Below, one piece after another: positions 37,330 through 48,179 of a stretch of 61,000 nt of DNA; position 1 is the stretch's first letter, and the number at the start of each line of letters is the position of its first letter. The DNA comes from Glandiceps talaboti. Its lineage: Eukaryota > Hemichordata > Enteropneusta > Spengelidae. Location of the stretch: contig NC_135554.1 of NCBI RefSeq assembly GCF_964340395.1, positions 19,279,592-19,340,591 on the forward strand, given 5' to 3'. The position numbers were made by a program, and so were the translations under genes. The notes beneath the pieces were generated by a model, which did not search any database, had not been told where the DNA came from, and saw only the letters and a list, made by a program, of their open reading frames with translations.

Positions 37330-37565
37330 TGTCTGGTGATGAGTTGAGGAAACTTTTTAACTGACTGACTGAGTGAGTGAGTGATGTCTGGCTAGAGTTG
37401 AACACTTTAGTCAGTACAATACAGCCTTTGAATTGAAATAAATAATTGGTTCTTTGGGTGGCGAGTTGAGGAAACTTTTTATGCCCGACTGACTGACTGA
37501 TGTTTGGCTAGAGTTGAACACTTTACTCTCTGCAATGCAGCTTTTAAATGGAAATAAATAATCAG
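37330..37565. repeat. ~119-bp tandem duplication with internal GACT/GAGT units
   Basis: Both copies contain GAGTTGAGGAAACTTTTTA, a CTGACTGA run, GGCTAGAGTTGAACACTTTA and GAAATAAATAAT. Confidence 0.85.
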
Positions 37566-40224
37566 AAAATGAAAACCTTGCAAAAGTCAGTCAAATTTAC
37601 TCTGAAATATTGAAAAAATTTGGACAATTAAAAAAGACAAAAATTCATTATAGATTTGCCTTTTTCCTAGAATGACAGATGTAAAAATCGCACAATTCTC
37701 ACGGTTTTTTTTTCTCTCGACAGTATATAAATATGTCAAGTCTTACAGGGTTATTCTATTCTAATTCTACTTGCAACATGTTCATGAATATAGAAAGACG
37801 AATTCAGCTAGCAAGTTTTTCTAGCGGAAAATGATGTAAATTGGCTATTTTATACTTGACTAAAAACAAATTTGTTGATGGTAACACGGTACTTTGGGAA
37901 TTCCTTTCCGAAATTCAAAAAAAAAAGGGTCAAAATATTCACAGAATAATTTGCTGTAAGTAAGCCTGGGGAGGCCAAGTTTCCGAAAAAAGGCATCTGC
38001 ATGTAATTGTTCAATTAATAATAATTATATAAAATTATCACAATTTTGTCGGTAGAGTTTGATTTTAGGTTTCCATATGTCAAGCCACGCTGACATTTTA
38101 AAAATAAAAGTTGTACAAAAAGTGAGCTGATAATTCATACTATCTACTGGTAATTGTTGAGGAGAAGTTTGTTGTAAAATATTTGCAGTTGTTGGATGAT
38201 GAGGGTTCTAATCACTGGAACTTGACACCCCAAAAGTGTAAGACTTTTTCCAGGCACAAACAAAATTGACAATTCTTAATTTGATAAAATTTGTGATATT
38301 TTGACTTTTTGATTCACCTTAATTTTATTTTTGATAGGAAACAAACAACATCATAATTTGGATTATTGAGAGATCAAATATCATACCACAAATTCCAAAC
38401 CACAATTTTTCAGAATGAAGACTTTGTAACACAATTTGACATGAATTAAAGGACATGTACATAGCTATAATGTCACGACAAAATCACCAAAAAACACTTG
38501 CTACAGCCTGTGTAAATCTGCCACTTTTTATGTCATGAAATTCACCAAACACAAGCTTATACACACATAGAACCAAACATTGCAGTACGACAAAAAAAAC
38601 ACCACAAATCTAGAATATTGACCAAAAAAATGTCAAAATACTTTGAACAATTGGTTGAGATTGGCTGGTTTTAGGTCATGTAATTCACTCCTTGGTACAT
38701 GTGTAACGACCAAACATTGCAAATCGACAAACGACCGATATTGTTTTTTTCCCCTTTTATCATTAATGGTGAAAAAAAAGCGTGACAGACTCATTAGCAT
38801 ACCCTGCTAACAGGAAACTTCTCCTAACCTTTAATGACAATCAGATAAGGAATAATAAGCAACAAAGATGATTTCATATTTCCAAGATACTACACAAGCA
38901 AAGGAGACCCTTGAGTATATAATATCACATCGGATATTAAATTACCTGAGACTCCGACAAATCGTGATAACAAAATTGTCTTTTTGAGTCTTATCGTGAG
39001 CTGAGATAGACTTATCTAGAGACTACGCTTACATGCATCTTATTTAGTTTTTCAATCTCTGGCGGTGATCGGTGCTTTGCACGGTCCCCGGGGATGGAGA
39101 TTTGAGTTCAAATTCACGATAAGCTGTCGCAAGTGTGTTGACTGTTCTCTGGATAGCTTTCTTCTTATCCATTCTCATTCACACAAACGAGAAAAGATAA
39201 CGTTAGAAAAAAAAATCAAATATGTTTTTTTTATGTATGGAATTAATTTCATGAGTTGGAATTTAAAAAGGTCAAACTCGATTAAAACATAATTTGTTTG
39301 TTTTCAAAAATTATCTTGGACATTTTATTTGCATTTTGGTTTATATACAAAAGTGAGATGTGTTCATGCTGTATGCATAGTAATTATGAAGAATTTTGCG
39401 CAAGAATTTTGCAGGCAACAATCAGAAAGCAAAATTGTCTTGCTACTAGAGATCATGCAATATATTTGAGTACGAATGAATTCACTCTATATTCAAAATG
39501 GCTGCCTATCTGTCTTTCTGCTGGAAAAACTTCATAATGAAGAACTTCAAGAAGTAGATTTTTTAAAAAAAAAGAAAAATTGAAAGTAGCCCCTTCAACA
39601 CAAGTAGGAGAGTTGTTATATACTGAAATAAAATGAAACAAAATAACATGGGAATGACTGTTTCTGGGTTACTAAGTAACACATCATGAGTTGAGTAAAT
39701 TGTTTTTGTTCAAGGGGGGCATGAGAGTTACTACTAATTGCTATTGCTAACCACAATACTGGTCAAGATTCATGTTAAAATGTCAACCATGCCCAACATC
39801 ACTAAAAAGTACCTTGTTAGCTACAAATGGATACTAAAGACTTCATAAAACTAACTTTACCGTGTAGTAGTGTCAACTATGTTTATAAATTCATACCTAA
39901 AATCAGGTCCTGTAATACAATGTAAGGTCCTGAAATAACTTTGATATCAGTTGTTAGTTCTGAATAGAGTTGTATGCTGAGTTTTATAACTTGTCATTGG
40001 GAAACGAAAAATACTAAAAGTAAGTTGCTAAACACTCACAAAAAGTACAAAGTTACAACTAACGAGTATTTTACCTTAGCACAGCTTTGAAAGTAAATTC
40101 AATCATGGCTCAGTATGTTTTCTAACATTACAACATATTTTGTTTGTCGGTCCAAATAATCAAAATGTTTTTCTTTTGAGTCACAGCATAGTAAAGGGAA
40201 ACACTAAATTTTGAATGTCATAAG

Positions 40225-40450
40225 AACATGACTTCAGTGGCATGTCAAATTGATTTAGAGGGATCACCCTCAGCTAAAACTGCTGTGTCAGTTTGGCATA
40301 TCAAATGAACTCAAGAGGGCACACTCACAGGAAACTACTGTGTGTGTCAGAGGCAGGTCAAACTGGCTTAGAGAGCAGTGAGTGTCACCAGAAACTGTCG
40401 TTTGTCAATGGCATGTGAAATTGGCTTAGGCAGTAGCAGACACACTGTTC
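40225..40450. repeat. ~65-bp degenerate tandem repeat, 3-4 copies
   Basis: The phrases GTGGCATGTCAAATTGxxTTAG and AAACTxCTGTGTGTCA recur. Confidence 0.65.
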
Positions 40451-41394
40451 ATGAATACCTCCCAAAGAAACTACAAACTGGCGTAAATAGTTATGCTATA
40501 GTTATGATCTGCACAGTTTCATTAATAACTTATTTCAAATAACAACAACGAGGATGGGAATGTGCACCACACAATGAAACCTGAATATAAATCAAATGGA
40601 AACACAGTTGAAACATAGAGTCATCTTTCTTGTGAGTAAATTACAATGTCGTGAAGGGCAGGGAATATGTAATAGTGCCAAGACTAACTCTGCTAATTTT
40701 GCTTTCTGTTGAGGAATATTTTACTCTCCCAATGGTACTTCTCTGAGTATTTTCCATTTGTGTATCATTACAGTGGCATCCCGTTGAAACTATCATATTA
40801 ACCTCTCAAAAAGAAAAAAAAGAAGCAATAGTTCATCAATTCAAGCAAAGCATATTTTTTTTAAGCGTACTTGTAACTGAAATCCCCTAGCAGATCAAAT
40901 ATTCCAATGAACATTTATACATTGGATACCAACAAAACAGAAAGCTACATTACATGCATTGATATTTATACGAGAAACCATTCAATTTCTCTGAAATATA
41001 TATTAGGTTTAGTTTTTGTGAGGTTAAAGGTCAGACAAAGACAGAAAGGACACTACTTTATAAATCTGTTATAAATGTATGTACATATATATGTTGACAA
41101 TTCACAGGAAAAAATGTCGGGGTATCTTTCTCCCCATGACCAAAAAAATATTCACTCTTTCACACAAATACACAAACATTTTTTGTGCAAAAGATGTATC
41201 CACATTTAGAAAATGTCCAAGTGTGTCTCTAAATTATAATGCTGAAAACTACAGAGTTCCATCCCCACACTTAGTGGAAAATAGACTGACCTACCCTTCC
41301 ATGGGTAACAGTGGACTTTTCCATCATACAATGAAAACAGGGGTGGAAGGTTGATAGGAAGCTAGATGCTAAGCATTGTAGCTTGAAAAGTCAG

Positions 41395-42557
41395 TCAGCA
41401 AACTTCCTGGCCTGCGAATTTGTGTTGGAGTTGTCGAATCATTGCGTGTACGATGTGGAAGGGTGGTCGGTCGGCTGGCAACATACGCCAACATTGCTTC
41501 ATGAGTTGGTACATCTCCTCTGGGGCATTATCTGGCCTCGGTAGTATACGGCCTTCTTGTACGTATTGCACAACCTCCGTGTGCGTGATGCCGTAGTACG
41601 GCTGAAGTGCGTACGTGAAGACCTCCCACAGGAGAACACCAAATGACCAAATATCAGAATGCATAGTAAATTCGTTTTGAAGTAGCGCTTCCGGCGCAGT
41701 CCAACGAATCGGTATGGCATCACCGTCTTTCCCCTTGTAAAACAGTTGGCTGCCTACATATCTCGCCAACCCAAAGTCTGAAATTTTAACTGTAAGATTA
41801 TCGCTAACTAGACAATTTCGGGTTGCGAGATCCCTATGTACAAACTTTCGCTCCGAAATATACGCCATTGCAGAGGCAATCTGTTGAGCTATACTCAACT
41901 GTTCACAAAGTCGAATTCCAGCTTTCCGGCCACTTGAGGTAATTTCCAGTCTTTGCTTTGTGTCTCGGATTCGCAGGTATTCATTCAGGTCCCCTTGTCC
42001 CATGTATTCTAAGATTAAACTTGCAGGTCGTCCTGTTGAGCAAACACCTAGTAACTGCACTATATTTGGGTGCTTAAATTTGGCTATAAGCAATGCTTCC
42101 CTGTTGAAAGCTTGAGACATGTCCTCCGAAGCTTCAATTTTCAACATTTTGACGGCCACAATAGCGTAATCCTGACCAGGGGTCAAATTAGGAGCTTTCG
42201 CTAAGAAAACTCGTCCAAACGCACCCCATCCCAGGTCCTTTATGTAGATGATGTTATTCCGTGGATATTCCAATGGTTTGAGACTTTCACTTAAGGATTT
42301 ATCCACGGTTGGTTTCTGGAACATCGGATTATCCGGCAGTTTAGAGACGTCGAATGTCTTCGGGAATTCATACATGGAATATTGTCGACTTCTATGATAC
42401 CTATAACACACTATGGACACAATGACAATTATTGCCATCAATAATGAGCTAAGAGTAATAGCAACTGTCGTTATGAGGTGGTGATTATGGCTGCCTGTCT
42501 GGATTGACATCGTTACTTTTTCTGGCATAGCTGTTGATGAATCAGTACGAGTAGTCT
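41395..42557 (-). CDS. MUSK: MuSK-like last exon: TM, juxtamembrane and tyrosine kinase
   Basis: The acceptor is TTTTTTACAG|AG at 42557/42558, phase 1. One 1163-nt exon encodes residues 420-806. TM 447-470 (ITTVAITLSSLLMAIIVIVS) is followed by Cys-Tyr-Arg. The juxtamembrane region has LPDNPMFQKP, with Phe499 where vertebrate MuSK has the Dok-7-binding Tyr. LEYPRNNI leads into the Gly loop (G529-x-G531-x-x-G534), catalytic Lys556 (VAVKML), alpha-C Glu573, HRDLATRN (660-667), DFG 680-682, activation loop ending IPIRW, and APE 707-709. All catalytic residues are present, so an active kinase is expected. In the activation loop only Tyr693 is in a vertebrate position. The tail ends six residues after the kinase core, without a V-x-V PDZ ligand. 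Confidence 0.95.
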
Positions 42558-43938
42558 CTGTAAAAAAGACAAAAATTTGTTTTTGTCACTCACGAGTCGT
42601 TTATCTCAAGACAACTTATTTCACCTGTATAATGACTCAAGTAACATTTGAATTGAAGTATACTAAACAACAAAGTATTATTTGAGTAAACATGTGACTT
42701 GAAGTTGAACTTGACCTGCACTGTCCAAATAACATGCATGTATTGTATAAGTGATATCACAACAGGATATGATTGTTGCTAGACAAACATATATTCTTAT
42801 ACATATCCAGGATGATGGCTAATATTCTGAGCAATTCATGCAAAAAATAGATTAAATACCAAGTGTCAAGTTTATGTTCATAGAATGAGCTTAATCTCAA
42901 AATGAAATATCAGAAATCAGATATGTCATGTAAATTACAATCATATTTACTGCATTTCTGAACTTTGAACAACATATTTCTGCAGTAGTGGCAATGTGAT
43001 AAAACAAAAGACATTCACATTTAGCCTGTAGAGGGCTCACTTCAGAAGCATATCTCAATGATTAATGACCCACTTCAGAATGTGAGGACACTGGTGAATC
43101 ATCACCCTTCTATTGTTCTATAGAGTGTGTGGTGTGATCCTAGAGCAAACAAACATGTTTTTCTACATTCAAACCACATTCCTGTAGGTGTGTGTAATCC
43201 ACCATTCTTGCACACCCCTTATTTCAGCACAAATGGAACAGTCCATTGTCTTTCAAAAGTAGAATTATTGACATTGTACTTAAAACTAGGGCAGAACCAT
43301 TGATGCAACAGGTGCAATGTGTCTACTAGCTTCTGAATTTATTGAGGGGAAGACAGTAGCAGTCTGTCAGTTCACTCACCTGAGACAACTGTTGTCGCTT
43401 CTTCTGGAAAAGAAAAAAAAAGAAGAAAAACAAAAAAGGCAATTATTTCAAGAATTCAAACTATGAGAGAATGTAACATTTTAGAACACAGCCGTCGTAA
43501 ATCTTGTCAGGAGAGGTCATACAGGCCCCTTGACATTCAGACCTTTGGACCATTTGTCATGACATCAGGTGCTAGGCACTTGAAAGTCAATTCAGTATTT
43601 TGAGACAAACAAGACTTGGAGGACAGAGTGATGGATGAGGAGCGAAACTCTTCCTTTCATCACAGACATACCAACAAAAACACCTGTGGATACTAATTTT
43701 GCAAAACATCTTTATTTTCCATGTCGGAAAGATTTGGCATGACTGCTAACTTTTGATAAATGGTTCCAAGGGTCAGACCTGGCCCTGCATGCCTTTCAAC
43801 ATTTTCATCACCAGTTCTTCATTTTCTATAATGGACAGACTTGGAGAAGCTGCATGCCTAGCTTAATATTTAACAGTAAACTTTCTTTAGTTGTGAAGAT
43901 TACTCAAGGTGCTACTGATGATTTGTTATAAGCTGTAA

Positions 43939-43999
<61 letters not shown>

Positions 44000-44094
44000 G
44001 TGTGTGTGTGTGTTTGCTGTGTGTGTGTGTGTGTTTGCTGTGTGTGAGTGTTTGCTGTATGTGTGTGTATATATATATATGTGTGTGTTTGTAT

Positions 44095-44125
<31 letters not shown>

Positions 44126-47100
44126 TCTATTTATGTATGTGTGTGTGCATGTGTGGTGTATGTGTGTGTTTGTGCATGTGTATGTATGCATGCATGTGCG
44201 TATGTGTGTGTTTGTGTGTATGTATGTATGTATGTATGTATGTATGTATGTATGTATGTATGTATGTATGTATGTATGTATGTATGTATGTATGTATGTA
44301 TGTATGTACGGATGGATGGATGGATGGATGTATGTATGTATGTATGTATGTATGTATGTATGTATGTACGTACGTACGTACGTACGTACTTACGGATGGA
44401 TGGATGGATGGATGGATGGAGGTAGGTATGTATTTGGTAAGCAGGTAGGTATGTATGTATTTGGTATGAGGTATGTATGTATGTATGTATGTATGTATGT
44501 ATGTATGTATGTATGTATGTATGTATGTATTTGGTATGTAGGTAGGTATGTATGTATTTGGTATGTAGGTAGGTAGGTATGTATTTGGTAGGTAGGTAGG
44601 TATGTATTTGGTAGGTAGGTAGGTATGTATTTGGTATGTAGGTAGGTAGGTAGGTAGGTAGGTAGGTGAGTGATTGTCAAAATAGAACTCATTAGACAGA
44701 CACTGAAAAAAACTTTACTAACCAATGACATGAGCCAATGAGCATGTTGGATTGCCTTTATGTGTCTTATCATATATACTGGGTAGTAACAGACAATCTG
44801 GTAGTAGCTGTGACCTCCCTGGTGACCTGGCTATGCTGTCCAAGATGACCGGCCACTCTTGGCTGCACATTGTACTTTGCACATGTACACATTCCTCTCT
44901 GTATAAAGGTCAAGGTTACATTTGTCAAAAAACATGTTTCAGTCAACAGAAGGTAAGATTTAATAGTCTGACTGTGAACTGTACAAACACTTTTCAAGTT
45001 TTTTTAGTTTTTGTGTTTTTGTGTTTTTTTTGTTTGTTTTTTTTTGGGGGGGGGGGGGAAGCTGCCTGAATGAAGGCAGGATTCTAATATTTCATTTTTT
45101 AAGAATAATGTATGCTAAGATAGATAAAATTTGGAAACAAGTGTTTTCACTATCACTTCATATGGTTGCGGAGATGCATAAAGAAAAACAATATCTACCA
45201 ATGAAACACTGATTATCAGAACTTGTCAGGTGGGAATGCAAATTTACTGAAATTGATCGAAGTTTTTCGTAAAGCTGTTTTTTAGTAATAGTATGTTCTT
45301 GTACCACGATCAAGAATTCTTATTACTTACAAGTAACATCTTGCCTGTTCAGGTTCATAAGTAGTAAGAATCCCTTGGTCGTGGTACAACAAAATATTAT
45401 TAGTATGTTTTAATACCGATCAGATGAATGCGTTAAAGGAAAGCTGTTTTAGCTTTAATTTGAAATACAAGTATTTTATTTTGAAATACCACAAGAGTTC
45501 AAATAAAGTAAACTGAAATGCATAGTGCTTTTATCATGTTTATTTAACTAAATATATTTTTTGCTAATTTTGAATTAAAAAGATATAATATAAAACAATG
45601 TGATTTGTCGTTGTACACAGGTTATGTCAAGTAATGCCAGTGCTTTTTTTTCATTTGAACATAATTTTCTTTTGTTTTGAAATAGTATATCAAATCGGTG
45701 AATAATTTTTGTAAAGCTATCTTTTTGTTTGAATTGAGTTTTTTTTTTTTTTTTTTTTATTGTTGAAAAAACACAAGCATTAGAATCAAAACTAATTTGT
45801 GTGTAACACTGTTTTACCTAACTGGTGAATATTTTAATTCTTAAAAATAAAGTTATAATATATTTTCATTTGAATCATTTCAACACAATAAAACCTACTT
45901 ACTTGCATAATGGCTTTGGCATGGGATATCCAGGTACAGTAGTACTACAATCAGGAAATACTGAATGACACAATAATTTCTCAAGAGCGCTGCGACAGTC
46001 GGGACTAACCAACGCCAGCACCTCTGAGGACAGTGCTTTCATGAGATCCTCACTAACCAATTCAGGATACGACAAGTTGAAGAAAAGCAAGTGTTGTCGA
46101 CTTCGGCCCATGGAGTCAAATCTGTCAAAGTACTCCGAACATACATTGCCTTTGTATACTGAACAATACCCAGCAGGCCTGTCAAGACACAAAACAATAT
46201 ATAAATGGTGTGTTACCATGGTTACCAGGTAGACAAAATAGTACCAGTATTCACAAATCTGTCTTGTGGTTTATATATGCACTAGTCATGTAAGGCATCA
46301 GTCCGTCAACATTTACAACACTAACTTCACACTTTAGCAGTATGTTCAAGTCTAAATGATACAACATTAAATTTGACTGTACTTGTATTCTGTGATGAAT
46401 TGAAAGGAAACAGATAATCCTAAAAATAAACTTTTACGAACATATTACTTCTAAACAGTGTTCAAATTAGTCAAGAAATACACCATTATCAGTCTGGTGT
46501 CTGGTCCTATGGTCACATGACAAGAATGCGGTTACTGTCACAGCTGACTTCTACTTGCACAAAATGTACCATTCCTTGATTTCCATGGCAACCAAATGAA
46601 TAGTAAACATTTTCTATACATTCTATATCAAATAACTTTGTAATTTATATTTTATACGCTGTTTTTTTTTAAAAAAAGAAGACAATGTGGAGGAAAGAAA
46701 CACCAACTTACTTTCCCCGGTCTGCATGGATGTACGTTTTACCAATGACAGAAAATCCAAGGAAACAGGAAAAGAAAGAATAATACTAATCAGTTACCAT
46801 GACAACAGACTTTTTCACAAACATTCATTGTTATAAAATTTGATGACAATCGCAGCATTGTCTATACACAGATATCAAGTTAAACAATTTGAACCCCATT
46901 TCAGTGATCTGAAAAACTAGAGTCATCTTTGAAAGAACTCTAAAAGGTTTGAAGTTTTACCTTGTTCTGCACAATGGAGACATCAAAAAAATTCTTTTAT
47001 TTCCTTTCTGATCCCAATGCACATCACACATCATTGTATGTGCGAACTTTCACATTTACATCACACTACCAAAATCACAAGTTCATGGAACATTTCAAAA

Positions 47101-48129
47101 TGTACAGTCTGCACATCAACAGAAGTTTGAAAGCCAATCCAACCTATACTGCTACAATGGTATCTCCCATCAGAACATAAAACAATAGAAACAGTTCAAA
47201 ATATGCATACGGGAAGGGTGGACAACTTACCTGCTACAGTTATCACTGCTACTTCACTACTCTTAAACACTGGAAGAATCCCAATTGGTTCATTCTGTAC
47301 GTAACATGTGTAGTTCAATGGCATGGTAACATTAATAGTCAGCAAGGGTTTATCATAGCCACGCTGGTTGGTGAAAAAAAAAAAGTTCAGTATTAGCATT
47401 GTACTATAATCTCATGTTTTTCAGTGCTGGATTTATTTTAGCTTAATATACGTAAAGGTTTTTTCAGCAGAACGAATTTCTCCTGACATATTTTACGAGT
47501 TGTCGTATTATTCATCTATTGTGAAATTTGTAACAGAACAATCGCAGCACACAAGTGTCTGTGGTTCATACAAGACTGTTCAACAATACAATCACAACAC
47601 ACAAGTGTCTGTGGTTCATACACCGAAACCTCCTTCAACATTTCAATGAGTGTTTTTGTGAAGTCAATTTCAGAAGCTTTCCAAGGTCAAGAGATATTTT
47701 GTAGTACACAACATCTCATTAACATACAGACATGACTTGCAGTGACATGTCAGATATTAGTGATCCTCAAAATTTTCTAGCTAATTATTTTATATATATA
47801 CAATTCTCTAGGAATTTACAGATCTATGTAAATTTCAATTTTTGGAAGACTTTCCCTTGTGGAATACCTAGGACTTTCATTTGGATTCACAAAATATATA
47901 GAAAACTTTGCTGCAAGAGCTCATAGCTGTACTAGCTGCAACTGGAATGTCTTTTTGAAACTGTTATGTTAGATATACTGGCTTACTTGATATATTGTAA
48001 CACCCTGAACAGTATTGAATCACCTGTGGGTAAATGCATTTGTGTACATGTAGGTGTACACATATATATAATATAGTACAATAAATCCAAACAAAATGAT
48101 TTGTGGGTCCGTACCCTAAAATCAGAGCC

Positions 48130-48179
<50 letters not shown>

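Noticed and set aside
43938-44576. Long Cys/Val/Tyr/Met frames on the plus strand
   Set aside because: Translation of TG and TATG microsatellites in an intron.
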